In this document: one piece after another, positions 34,717 through 44,627 of the stretch
Layout: each line of letters starts with the position of its first letter
Position numbering within the stretch: the stretch's first letter is position 1
DNA from: Luidia sarsii
Lineage: Eukaryota > Echinodermata > Asteroidea > Paxillosida > Luidiidae
Length of the DNA stretch: 64,000 nucleotides
Assembly: GCA_949987565.1 (NCBI GenBank)
Contig: OX465119.1
Span: 12,258,897 to 12,322,896, forward strand
Reading direction: 5' to 3'
Made by a program: the position numbers and the translations under genes
The notes under the pieces: model-generated
What the model was told of the DNA's origin: nothing
Database searches by the model: none
The model's input: the letters and a program-made list of their open reading frames with translations, nothing else

Positions 34717-37700
34717 GTAATGGAAAGAAACACCACGATCTGAAAGCCATTGTCTTGTTTTTGATCTGCACCCACTCAAATATGTCTGTTCCGAGCAAGA
34801 CGGAAGTATACCTACTTTTCTTTGAACAAGAAATTCCTTTTTTTGTTCAAGAAATTCCTTTAAAGGGCCATTTTGTGGGGAAGTTACTCAGACGGGTTAC
34901 CGCCTGCTTTACGGCAAAAAAGCAAAAGCCGATTGGATTACTACAACTTCTGTACAAGTTACAACTACAACTACATTTCTGCATTAGGAAAAGCTTCTCA
35001 TATGGACACCACGAGAGTCGTGACACCTACTTAGATCACAGCTAGCCCGCCCATCCCCAAAAAATAAACTAAATAAAAGTAAAACATTTAAAAGATTAAT
35101 TCAGGGTTATTGCTGTTAATGTTATTATTAAGTACAGTATTAAATGCCTTTGAGAAAGGTCCTGCTAGGATTGAAACGTCAGGCCCACTAAATTTTAAGA
35201 CAGTAAACAATATTATAGCTTCACAACAAGTTCATGTGTTTATTTGTGTTTGTTTCCTCATATTTCTTCCGTCTCAACCGACGTGATACTTGTCGTCGTG
35301 CCGGCACATCATGCATGGCAGCAATGGGCCACGTTTGCCAGGCTGTGGTACCTACTGGATGCCAGCAAGCAGCCCCCGGGACGCATCGCTAAGGCAGTCA
35401 TCCCCATCCTGCAGGGCAAGCACAAACCCATCTACCATCCCCTCAGTAAGTCCGCCTTGCCTTCAGGAACCAATTCCCACCGGGCTGTTCACACTACGGA
35501 AGAAATCCCCGGCGATGAGCTTTTCCCCGAGGATTTTTTTTACCCCTGCTAAGGGGGGGGGGGGGGTAGAAGGAGAAAACCCCGTGGTTTTTAATGATTT
35601 CCACGGGGAATTAGGGTCCCCTGGAGTTTCCAAATGTGTCCAGTGCGAATGGTTGCAGGGGTGTTGGGGGGGGGGGTAAAAAATCCCCCGGGGATTCACC
35701 CTGTAGTGTGAAAAGGACTATAGATAGATTGATGGATGCTAGACAGTGCTGAATCCGGCCCAGTTTGAAGAACTGGCGGGCTAGTCTGGTTTGCCAAACT
35801 GGCTTCTCGATCAACAAATATACGGTGTATATATATATATATATATACAAGCCTCGCGCTTATTTTATTTTTTTACTAGCCTACCGGGCTAGTAAATTGA
35901 GTTTTTTGCTAGCCCGCAGCAAGTTTTACTAGCCTTGTATAATTAATAGTGAATTTAGCACAAGGTTATTAGGTCAAGTAAAACAAATGATTAGTTTCTA
36001 CTTTCTCATCCCCGCCCGCATTGTTTTTTGCCGCCACACCACTGTCTACTTTTTACTAGTCCGCCGGGCTAGCAAAGTGGGTCATTTTACTAGCCCGCAG
36101 CTGTTTTTACAAGACAATGACCGTAGGGCTTGTGCTAAGGTCAAGCTCTGATATATATACCGTAGTTCCAGTGGATCCTTGACCCGGTAGCTGTATCGTT
36201 ACTGTACTGACACAGGTTGTTTATTTTCCCTTGGCAGGTGATTGCGGTGATCACGTCGTCATCATCAACACGCATCACGTGGCATTCAGCGCCGACAAGT
36301 GGAAGACCAAAATCTACAAGCACCACACGGGGTAAGAGAGTCCGGGGGAGGGGGGGGGAGAGGGGCACAGGGGCCAATTTTTTTTTCATCAAGCCGCTGA
36401 GCCAGACAGCTTGCCGAGGTCAAGAAAAAGCCCTCGCTTAACCCTAGCCCTACCTGTACCTGAAATCCCAAGTTTCCACAACCTTGTTTGATTTACAGTT
36501 TCCCATTCAATACACTTACTACTGACTTGTATTCTAAGGCCACCGACACTCATCAATATCTCCATGCCTCCAGTTGTCACCCCCAGACACTGTAAGACTG
36601 GTATAGCTTACAGCCAGGCCCTCAGATTGAGGCGCATATGTTCCAATGAGTCTGACTTTCGCCGCCATACACGTGTATTGGCCAGTAACTTGGTTGCCAG
36701 AGGCTATAGTTCTCGCCAAGTGAAGAACTCCATTGCTAAAGTCTATTCCATTCCCAGAAGTTCGGCACTAAAACAAAAGCCACCAGGTCCCAAGGACAAG
36801 CCCAAGGTTCCCTTAGTTACTTCCTACCACCCTTCTCTTCCTCCTCTCAGGAAGATAACTGAGAAAAACCACCATATTCTCCGCACTTCAGATCGTCTGG
36901 CTGATGCTATTCCATTGAATTAGACTGTATATGTGACCCGGCACAGCGACATGAGGAATATCCCACCGAAACACTTTAAGAGTAAACAACGCCTGAAGTA
37001 TCTTCTCAATTCGACCCCAAAAATCTTTTTTTTTTCTATTTTCGGAAAGTTAATGTATTGGAGGATATTATGTCCAAAGGATTTTTCAAAAATCCGTCTC
37101 TAAAATAATGTTAAAAAACAAGGATTTCGGGGGAGTGTTTGTGTACTGTTTTCATGAAAATGTAAAGTTCCTGCCTTTTTGAATGGCCGCTTTCGAGGAG
37201 TTAGACTGGTGCTGCTATATTGTGTCTGGTACCAAATGAACGAGTGAAGTCCCCTTGTACTATATATACAACAAACTTCATACGGAAATAAATTTGATAT
37301 AATTTGAAAGCTAATGGTATACTCTTCCACATCATTAGAAAATCTCGAAATCTCAAAAGTGGGGGTTATTCCTCATTATGCTGTGCCGGGTCACATATTG
37401 TAATTGTCTATGTATAACATACTGTTCGATCTCCAATGTGGTTCATTACGTTGTTGTAATATTACACGCAGGAAAGCTGAATGGTTTCATAGGTACATGT
37501 AAGTGGGGACAACAAAAATGTCACAAGTTGAACTCCCTGATTTATGGAATTACCCAAATAATAACTTTGCAAGCATGTGTAGACAGAGACTTCTGAGAGG
37601 AGAACCGTTTGATGATCAGACAATTTTGTGGCTTTCTGTCTGTTTAAAGGTACCCTGGTGGTTACAGCGAGACGCCGGCCTATCGCTTGCACGAGAAGGA

Positions 37701-40224
37701 CTCCACTGCAGTGAGTACCGTGCCTCGAGGGCTGGGTCTCTCCTGGAATGTTGATGCTTGACATCGCTGCCTCATTTGACCGAGGGGGTTGTCGGCCCGC
37801 CCGACGTTTTTTTCCGATCCGGACCAAGTACCTTTCACACGAGGGGGAAAAGAATCGATGGGAAGGTGGAGAGAAGTGGTTAAGACATGGAGGGCAGCAT
37901 ACGGATTGAAGAGGAGAGCTGATCAGCTGATAGACAGCCAAGGGTGTCAGTGAAGGCATGCAAATAAGGCGTCCATAGTGTTACTCATTCTTCCTCAGTT
38001 GGATGGCAAGGCGAAACGTCTGACCGACCTCAAAGTTTGGGATGATCTGACGTGAATTTCCTTGCAGGGCCTTGCTCAAGCTCATCTGAATCAGTAAGGG
38101 CTGTTGAAATGAAATCTGACTACTTTTACCTACTCTCCTAATTTCCTGAATACTGACACTTAAAAATAACAAACGCGGTTAGATTTTTTGGGGAGGACTT
38201 CAATCCTGACTATTCTAGCTTCTCAAGATGTTTTTGTATTCATTTTTGCGTCAAGATCAAAGGTCTTTATGCTCTGAATTCACAGATTGTCAAGAAAGCC
38301 ATTTACGGGATGCTGCCCAAGGATCTCAGACGTCGGGATATGATGCAGAGACTTCACCTGTTCCCCTTCGATGTAAGTTGTCCAACTAAGAAGGAATTAG
38401 TTCCCCGGTTTGACAACCCAGGTTGGTCCACCGATTGGTTGACAACTGTCTGGTGCCATTTGGTGACCAGCCTCAGGACCATGGTTTCTTCCCTGGTAAC
38501 AGTAGCCTCATCTTGACCCAAATCACCATTGGTTGACTATTGTGGTCTGCCATTTGGTAACCAGCCTCAGGACCATGGTTTCTTCCCTGGTCCCAGTAGC
38601 TTCATCTTGAGCCAAGTAACCATTAGTTGACTACTTTGGTCTGCCAATTGGTAACCAGGCTCAGGACCATGGTTTCTTCCCTGGTCCCAGTAGCCTCATC
38701 TTCACCCAAACCCAGGGCTGGTCCACCCATTGGTTGACTACTGTGGTCTGCCATTTGGTAACCAGGCTCAGGACCATGGTTTCTTCCCTGGTCCCAGTAG
38801 CCTCATCTTGTCCCAAACCCAGGCTGGTTGACCCATTGGTTGACTACTGTGGTCTGCCATTTGGTAACCAGCCTCAGGACCGTGGTTTCCTCCTGGTCCC
38901 AGTAGCTTCATCTTGAGCCAAGTAACCATTAGTTGACTACTGTGGTCTGCCATTTGGTAACCAGGCTCAGGACCATGGTTTCTTCCCTGGTCCCAGTAGC
39001 TTCATCTTGAGCCAAGTAACCATTAGTTGACTATTTTGGTCTGCCATATGATCTGCCAATCAAGCCCAGACTGACTTTATATTCCTAGCATAACCTTTCT
39101 CATCCGTCAGTCCTTGAGACCGGTCATGCCTGCATTGAAACAACAGGCCCTCAAATGTTTCCCATTTTAATGCTTCTCTGTTCCCCAGTGGCCAGTATTT
39201 TGGGGCAGGCAGGCGGGCAAAGCACCGAGCACACAGTACTAATTAATACATCAAGTAGGGCAAACAAACCCCTCATTGAATCACACTCTCACCTATTGCA
39301 AAAAACAAATCACGTCTATGACTCTGTCCACCCCCCCCCCTCAATCGTAGGAATTCCCTGAAGACATCCGAGGCAACATTTGCGAGCAGATTCAGCCGCC
39401 GCGGGACGTGCCTAAGGCCTTGCCCGAATACAGCCAAGAGGAAAGAGCTTCCTTCCCGCGGCTCTGGTACCCGTGAGTGTCCATAACCAGCAACACCGCA
39501 CTCGATTATAAACTGGAAAAAATTTTGCAGCGGCACCATGTAAAGCCGCGTTTCCACTGGACTTATTTTGGTCAAAGTAACCGAGACTATGCTTACTTTT
39601 CCCATTTTAAGTCCAGTGGAAACGGCACAGTTGAATTTCCTCTCGGTTAATTTAACCGAGCCGAATGGTCACTTTTACCGGCCAACCTCTGCCCAGTAAA
39701 AGTAGACCAGGTAAGTTTAACCGAGCCGATTAGTCCAGTGGAAACGCACCACACGGTGAAACGCGACTCGGTAAAAAAAAAACACATCCAGCCTATGACG
39801 TAACACGTACATGCACTGTGAACAATGTCTGCTTTGTGTCTCATGCTAAATGTGGATGTACGTTGACCAAATCTCGACGTCATTTTGTAACCTCGAAGGT
39901 CGCGCACAGCGCCAACATTTTGCCAGCTCGGTTACTTTAACCATCGTCTCGGTTAAATTAACCGACTCAAAAGTCCAAGTGAAATTTTAGTTAATAATAG
40001 TTTGCAGTGACACGATGTACAATCAATATCTCCTCTTTTTCTTTTGAAAAAAAGAAAGAAACTAATTTTTCACAATTTGTGAAAAAAGTAAAGAAAATTT
40101 GACTTGACCTGGACTAAGTGGAACAACCCTCTTCATATGCAAATTATTGGAGAAAGATATATTCTAAAGCTCATAAGTGTTCCCCTTTTTTCATTCTAGG
40201 AAAGGCTCAGAATCTGAGAGGTAG
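34696..40224 (+). CDS. MRPL13: Mitochondrial ribosomal protein L13, seven exons
   Basis: uL13m, a protein of the large mitoribosomal subunit (known for the family). Exons: 34696-34716, 35322-35445, 36238-36331, 37650-37710, 38286-38372, 39351-39472, 40200-40224. All introns are GT-AG and every phase matches, giving 177 residues (human 178). Recognisable blocks: [13 protein letters not shown] near the N-terminus, [41 protein letters not shown] and FPRLW near the end. The start ATG has A at -3. A polyadenylation signal AATAAA lies at 40540-40545. It is divergently oriented to LYPLA with 9.2 kb between. Intron 3 carries a retroelement fragment and a MITE; intron 5 carries a 110-bp minisatellite. 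Confidence 0.96.
35145..35205 (+). mobile_element. CCTGCTAGGATCGAAACGTC element, MRPL13 intron 1
   Basis: TGCCTTTGAGAAAGGTCCTG core and CAGGCCCACTAAATTTTAAG end. Confidence 0.7.
35322..35445 (+). CDS. MRPL13: MRPL13 exon 2
   Basis: Acceptor CATGGCAG, with a pyrimidine tract about 40 nt upstream, and donor GTAAGT. Encodes [13 protein letters not shown] through KPIYHPL, ending with the first base of a Ser codon. Confidence 0.95.
35482..35722. mobile_element. MITE with TGTTCACACTAC ends
   Basis: CGGGCTGTTCACACTACGGA at the left and TGTAGTGTGAAAAGGAC at the right; inner CCCCGGGGATT-type blocks also invert. In MRPL13 intron 2. Confidence 0.6.
35848..36150. mobile_element. CTAGCCCG-rich dispersed element, copy 2
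   Basis: Near-identical to 20083-20375, in MRPL13 intron 2, 88 bp before exon 3. Confidence 0.75.
36238..36331 (+). CDS. MRPL13: MRPL13 exon 3
   Basis: Acceptor TTCCCTTGGCAG and donor GTAAGA. Encodes [20 protein letters not shown] onward to KHHT. The phases complete Ser at the left and Gly at the right. Confidence 0.95.
36497..36923 (+). pseudogene. Penelope-like retroelement reverse transcriptase fragment
   Basis: Lies in MRPL13 intron 3. The first frame gives [20 protein letters not shown]. After one extra base in a C run at about 36581-36585 the reading shifts to [18 protein letters not shown] and continues to a stop at 36923. The TDTHQYL...SSCHP and [11 protein letters not shown] blocks are typical of the C-terminal region of Penelope-like/GIY-YIG retroelement reverse transcriptases. 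The catalytic domain is missing, so this is a dead fragment. It ends 7 bp before a MITE. Confidence 0.7.
36931..37396. mobile_element. ATGTGACCCGGCACAGC MITE, full-length copy
   Basis: 466 bp with the same terminal inverted repeats as 33105-33567; TAT flanks suggest a short TA-type duplication. In MRPL13 intron 3. Confidence 0.85.
37650..37710 (+). CDS. MRPL13: MRPL13 exon 4
   Basis: Acceptor TGTTTAAAG and donor GTGAGT. Encodes the [20 protein letters not shown] block, corresponding to vertebrate GYPGGFRQ and HLRDP. Confidence 0.93.
38286..38372 (+). CDS. MRPL13: MRPL13 exon 5
   Basis: Acceptor TGAATTCACAG and donor GTAAGT. 29 codons, [20 protein letters not shown] then QRLHLFPFD: the most conserved stretch of the family. 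Confidence 0.96.
38415..39060 (+). repeat. ~110-bp minisatellite in MRPL13 intron 5
   Basis: Five to six units with GGTTGACTACTGTGGTCTGC, GGTAACCAGGCTCAGGACC and GGTTTCTTCCCTGGTCCCAG. Confidence 0.85.
39186..39282 (+). mobile_element. SINE type 1 tail fragment
   Basis: GGCGGGCAAAGCACCGAGCA and CCCTCATTGAATCA. In MRPL13 intron 5. Confidence 0.55.
39351..39472 (+). CDS. MRPL13: MRPL13 exon 6
   Basis: Acceptor is a C-run followed by TCAATCGTAG; donor is GTGAGT. Encodes [28 protein letters not shown] and two bases of Pro. Confidence 0.93.
39541..39985. mobile_element. TCCAGTGGAAACGC / GGTTAAAGTAACC element, copy 2
   Basis: GCGTTTCCACTGGACTT at the left and CGACTCAAAAGTCCAAGTGA at the right; in MRPL13 intron 6. 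Copy 1 is at 25770-26575. Confidence 0.55.
40200..40224 (+). CDS. MRPL13: MRPL13 terminal coding exon
   Basis: Acceptor CCCCTTTTTTCATTCTAG. Completes Pro, then KGSESER and TAG at 40222-40224. The short acidic-basic tail is divergent from vertebrates, but splice signals and phase are clean. Confidence 0.85.
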
Positions 40225-40250
40225 CAGATGACCAGTCCTCAGGATGAAAA

Positions 40251-40490
40251 ATGTTCCTAAAGTTTGTTCAACTGCACCAAGATGACCCTGCAGACGAGGT
40301 CCGGGATCGGATGTCCAAGGAGGGATGGGATTCACCAGGCCCCAGGCACGAACTCCGTGGGGCAGCTGAGGCCTCACTGCCCCACGACCATGTCCCCGTG
40401 TACTTGCCTCAGAAAGCTGCAGTGAGGGAGGTTCAGCACTTTCTCAAGATGGACCCCAAACCTTCTGGTCAGGGATCAGCTCAGATTTAA
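40251..40490 (+). CDS. 79-codon ORF in the MRPL13 3' UTR
   Basis: ATG to TAA in a different frame from MRPL13, directly preceded by a TGA in its own frame. Composition is balanced rather than repetitive: MFLKFVQLHQDDPADEVRDR at the start, QKAAVREVQHFLKMDPKPSG near the end. I do not recognise it. It could be a translated downstream ORF, or chance in an unusually GC-rich UTR. Confidence 0.25.
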   Translation: MFLKFVQLHQDDPADEVRDRMSKEGWDSPGPRHELRGAAEASLPHDHVPVYLPQKAAVREVQHFLKMDPKPSGQGSAQI

Positions 40491-40539
40491 TGACACAGGC
40501 TGCTTTCACTAGCTTTCTGCCATTCAAGGAGAGTTCTAC

Positions 40540-40545
40540 AATAAA
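40540..40545 (+). terminator. MRPL13 polyadenylation signal AATAAA
   Basis: First AATAAA downstream of the MRPL13 stop, about 315 nt away. A second one near 41028 is an alternative. Confidence 0.55.
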
Positions 40546-40843
40546 AAATCAATACTACAATAATCTCTACATTTAGTGATGTCTTGTATAGGAATGGAGA
40601 CTTCATTCTTAACAATAAGTGCACGAGTGTTTTTTTTTTAATTTAAAAATATTATTTTATGATAATTCTAGTCAATATTAATAGAATCTAATCTCATCTA
40701 CATACTTGGTGTAAAATTCATCTTCCCTCTTTTTTGCCATTGAAAAAAAAAACATTTGAAGTCAAAGGGAGGAATCAGGAACAGAAAACTGTGAAAATTA
40801 TAAACAATTTGAAGTGTAGGAAAGACTTTTTTTTTTTAACCTG

Positions 40844-40998
40844 GGGTTGATTTCACCAAAATTATGATCAATCGCAAGAGGATGAGTGATGCACAGAAAG
40901 TCAAAAACCATACATGGTGTATCACAGTTTCTGATGGGTTATCCATCGTAAGTTGAGTTACTGTGCACTGTAAGGGTTTGTGAAATCCACCCCTGGAC
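40844..40998 (+). mobile_element. ATCGTAAG-type MITE, single copy
   Basis: GGGGTTGATTTCACCAAA to GGGTTTGTGAAATCCACCCC with imperfect inverted ends. Confidence 0.75.
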
Positions 40999-41360
40999 TT
41001 GAATCCAAGAAATGTATCCAGTTCAAAATAAAAGTGTGAAACATTATTATTCTGGTATTGACACCAGCTTGTGTGTACTGTTAAGTTAATCCGCTCGGAT
41101 CCAACAAGTGAAAGAAGTACTGGTAGATTGATTTATGGAATTTTGGTTGTACACATGTAATTAACTCCAAGCTGAATGTTGTACTGAGGATAATTGGCAT
41201 GTAATCCAAAAGTAGGCCGAGATCAGAAACAAACCAATGATCACATGTTTCTGCCATTCCAATTGCCAGAAATTAGCCCTATTGGATAAAACTAAGAACC
41301 AAAAATGTCAATCTGTTGCTAACTGCTTACCAACTCATTGGACCTGTGGTGAAATGCAAA

Positions 41361-41468
41361 ACTGTAGTTAGTGGCCTAAAGTTTCGATCCTAACAGGACC
41401 TTCATCAGATGATTTAGCCTCTGATGGAGGTCCTGCTGGGATCAAAACGTTAGGCCATCAACTACAAT
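41361..41468. mobile_element. Divergent foldback of the CCTGCTGGGATCAAAACGTT type
   Basis: Inverted TGTAGTTAGTGGCCTAAAG / GGCCATCAACTACA arms. The core reads CTGATGGAGGTCCTGCTGGG, unlike the usual TTTGAGAAAGG version. Confidence 0.65.
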
Positions 41469-41859
41469 TTGGCCTATCAAAACTTTGTCAAAAAAACTGA
41501 ATGGGGAATTTTGTGAACAGATGAAAAAAAGAAGAAATTGTTATCAATTTAGCAAAAGTGATAGAAAAATTAAAAGATATCATTTTATCAAATAATCATA
41601 GGATCATGGAGTGACAAACTGAAATTATATTAAATATCAGAATAGAAACACGTTCAAATGTATCATATAATCGTCAAAGGATGTGAAAACAGACGAAAAT
41701 TGGTAAAATCTATTGAAAAAGCGAAGAGGACTTTGGCAGGACAAGGTTTTGAACCAAGGATTGTGGGCTTGTGTGGTCAAGTCCAATTTCTGAACCCTAA
41801 CCTTCAAGTAACCACGGCCGTAGTTTTTTTTTTTTCGACTACTAGGGTTAACGTGATAT

Positions 41860-42066
41860 ACAAAGATGGTGTTAGCTGCTTACTGCCTAAATTTACCAAA
41901 ATGCAAATCTCAAAATTTAGTGGGCCTGACGTTTCGATCCTAGCAGGACCTTTCTCAAAGGCAGAGTGACAAGGACAAGACAGATAAATGTACACGAAGG
42001 AAGGGGGAAAGAGAGTGAATAGGACACGGATGAGAAACAGAGGACAAAGAGTAAAGCTGGTAGGGT
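41860..42066 (-). mobile_element. Long form of the CCTGCTAGGATCGAAACGTC element, copy 2
   Basis: Nearly identical to 33580-33790 through GTAAAGCTGGTAGGGT. Confidence 0.75.
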
Positions 42067-42317
42067 TAATAATATATCACAAATGCGAGAAAAGATTGTA
42101 CGGACGAAGATAAAAAAAAATTGAGTAAGTTTATGAAGCTATGTGGCGATTTTGTTTAGGTTTCTTTAAAAGCAGACACAGAAATCGTCATGTAATTTTT
42201 ACATGTATGGTCCTCCATGACTCTGTATGATAATATTATGAGCATGCATCGATCGCCCGTCAAATCCTTACCCCCCAAACAAAACCCCCACCCAATCCCT
42301 CGTGAATAATTTGGCGT

Positions 42318-42451
42318 CGGTTACCAGGACAACCATAATGCGCGAGCGACCCTCGTACATGGCGACGACTCCGCGCTCGACCGACGCGGTCCCTCGGTTG
42401 CCATGGTGATCAGACGAGGGAGCACGCTCTCGTTCTTGGGACTGAGAGATG
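42318..42451 (+). promoter_or_regulatory. Candidate promoter and 5' leader exon of the LRR gene
   Basis: A locally CG-rich stretch ends in GAGAGATG followed by donor GTGAGT at 42452. It holds two RFX X-box-like sites, GGTTACCAGGACAACC at 42319 and GGTTGCCATGGTGATC at 42396. Splicing from here to the acceptor before 44628 would be an ordinary leader intron. This is inference: no transcript is visible, and the joined leader would carry a five-codon upstream ORF. Confidence 0.3.
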
Positions 42452-42572
42452 GTGAGTAAAAAAAAAAATCCAAGTAGAAAATAAAAATAATAATGTGAAG
42501 TGCATGCAATTATCGAAATGCTCGATGTTCTCACTGGCGGGTTCAATGGGGGGGGGGGGGGGGCTTGTGAAC

Positions 42573-42722
42573 ATTCAATGAGGGTTTGCTCGACTTGATA
42601 AGCACTGAGTGCTCAGTGCTTTGCCCGATGCCTGATGAAAAAAAAGACCATTCTGGAAGCTTGGGCGGGATGTGAACGTGATGTCTGAGCTTTCCACTCC
42701 TGTACTGCACCAAATGAGATGC
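42573..42722 (-). mobile_element. tRNA-derived SINE type 1, minus copy
   Basis: Tail (CAATGAGGGTTTGCTCGAC) and a degenerate tRNA-like head with GTGCAGTACAGGAGTGG on the minus strand. Confidence 0.6.
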
Positions 42723-42939
42723 GAAAATACCCACTATATGTCACGTGATGGCATGTAAACAGCGGTCGCGCAATCGGTCTATTGGCGGCCGTCAAAATTC
42801 ATCTTCCCCATGGTGTGCACGCGCCTGGTGCACACGGTCACTCGTTTATACCACTTAGGAGCACAATGGCTTTCGTCCTTTAGGCTACGCCGACGGTCAT
42901 TAGGACAGCCTCATTATAATTGGCCTCGCATATCGATGA

Positions 42940-43257
42940 AACCGCGTGCAAACCGTGGCCCCCCCCTTGCTTCGCTTGTTCTGTGAACACACGCCGACAG
43001 ATACCAGCGATATAACGGATCAGACGGTCATAATATTCTCAGCCGTTCTCGACCTGGGCTTGACTACGGCGAGAAGGAGCGCTGGTCTATCGTCCGCCGA
43101 TTTCCAGAGCAGCGTCGTGACTGTGTTGGCTTCGAGCAAGGATCTGTGTTTTCGGATTGAACGAAAAGCTTGTCACCAAAATTTAACTGAGCTTTTGACA
43201 GGCAGACATCGATACATTGAAGAACAAATTGATCTTGGAAACACAGGATTTAACTGA
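42940..43257 (+). other. Open frame without ATG, unrecognised
   Basis: A 105-codon open frame between the candidate LRR leader and the LRR CDS, with ordinary composition (for example SSADFQSSVVTVLASSKDLC). No ATG start, no clear splice acceptor and no family resemblance. Probably non-coding. Confidence 0.12.
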
Positions 43258-43454
43258 AGGGACAGTAAGTGTGATTTCTGACTGACTCAAAGTATAGCCT
43301 AATAATTATTCGTTGGCAAATTTTGAAACGTTGAGAACAAACTCCACTTAATTGAAGACAAAAAAACGAGCAAGCTGATAAGTGGATGGACCAAAAGTGC
43401 GGGATTACGGAATGGTTAATCGAAACGTGTACATGAAAATACATTTGATTCTGT

Positions 43455-43502
43455 CTTTGACGAAAGTCCTGCTGGGATCAAAACGTCAGGCCCTCCTAAA
43501 TG
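43455..43502 (+). mobile_element. CCTGCTGGGATCAAAACGTC element
   Basis: TTTGACGAAAGTCCTGCTGG and AACGTCAGGCCCTCCTAAA. Confidence 0.6.
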
Positions 43503-43710
43503 TTTGATTTTTGCCTTTTGGTCATGTTATTCTTGTAAGCAGTTTCTATATTTTTTGCATACTGTATAAGCCTACTACTCTTGAAGATCTATTTTGGTTT
43601 AAAGTACTGACGATAGTTGCTTGATTTATGCTTCATAGAGTTTAACATGATGTTAAATACAACGCGGTATACCCGCCAATATACGTTATTCGAATCCGCC
43701 ACACGAGACT

Positions 43711-43867
43711 AGCTCGCTGGTCAAGTGGTTAAGACGTCTGCACTCTAGAAAGCAGGAGTCGCGGGTTCAAGTCCTGCCCGAGCTGCCTGTATTGTTTCAT
43801 CAGGCATCGGGCAAAGCACTGGGCACTCGGTGCTTATCACGTCCAGCAGGGCAAACCCTCATTGAAA
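43711..43867 (+). mobile_element. tRNA-derived SINE type 1, best copy
   Basis: Head with A-box-like TGGTCAAGTGG and B-box GGTTCAAGTCC, then a ~75-bp tail (CAGGCATCGGGCAAAGCACT, CAGGGCAAACCCTCATTGAA). The anticodon stem is imperfect, so this is not a functional tRNA. Confidence 0.75.
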
Positions 43868-44505
43868 GGAAGAACTGACTGGGAATCTTTGAACAAGTTT
43901 GAAAAATGGCCAGGAAAACTTGAACGAGCGTGGGAGTTGAGCCCGACAGCTCTGGCTTTGGGTACCAGCAGATAAAGCTAAATCTTGAAACTATTGTGGC
44001 CCCTGCAGTACGGCATAATGTAGATGCTGGTCCAAATGTGAGTTTTCAAGATTTTCAAACACTGTACAGAGTAGGGGTTGAGTGGTTAAAGTCCCTGCAC
44101 AACATTGGTAAAAATGGTAAGACCGAAAAACAGAAATGTTAGTACGAACCTCGCACTGAAATATTTCTGCCTAAAATGCTGTATTTTTTTTTATTTAGAA
44201 AAGAGTAAAGACTCTGCCTTTGAGAAAGGTCCTGCTAGGATCGAAACGTCAGGCCCTCTAAATTTTAAAAAGAGTAAAGAAGTAGTTTTCGTCTCACCCC
44301 TAGATCTAAACGATTTTTCGGAACAATTCGTTGAATGCTGCATTTTCGCGAAACAAAATGAAGCGGTTTCTCGCTGTTTTCTCGAGACTCGGTTGGCGGA
44401 TTGAGCTGAAATGTTCACAGGTGTGCTATTTCATGCATATGTTGGATCAGACAACGTATGGATGCTATTCTTTGACCTCGACCAATGCTGTGTTATCCCT
44501 TTAAG
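43866..44505 (+). repeat. Composite repeat with TTAAAG(T/C)CCCTGCACAAC ends
   Basis: Matches 56811-57430 in inverted orientation and, in part, 50426-50778. Includes GGAAGAACTGACTGGGAATC, TTTGGGTACCAGCAGATAAA and TCTCGAGACTCGGTTGGCGG. Confidence 0.75.
44212..44267 (+). mobile_element. 56-bp insertion with 13-bp target-site duplication
   Basis: The unit runs from CTCTGCCTTTGAG to CCCTCTAAATTTTA and is flanked on both sides by AAAAGAGTAAAGA (44199-44211 and 44268-44280). The homologous site at 50566-50580 has one GAAAAGAGTAAA and no insert. Confidence 0.85.
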
Positions 44506-44512
44506 ACGAGCT

Positions 44513-44598
44513 GATGCCCGAATGTTTTTTTTATCAGGCATCGGGCAAAACACTGGGCACTCGGCACTTGGTTGAGCAGGGCAAACCCTCATTGAATT
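44513..44598 (+). mobile_element. SINE type 1 tail fragment, 30 bp upstream of the LRR start
   Basis: ATCAGGCATCGGGCAAAACA and GAGCAGGGCAAACCCTCATT. Confidence 0.65.
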
Positions 44599-44627
44599 GA
44601 TTTTATCCTTGTGGATTTTGTAAATAG

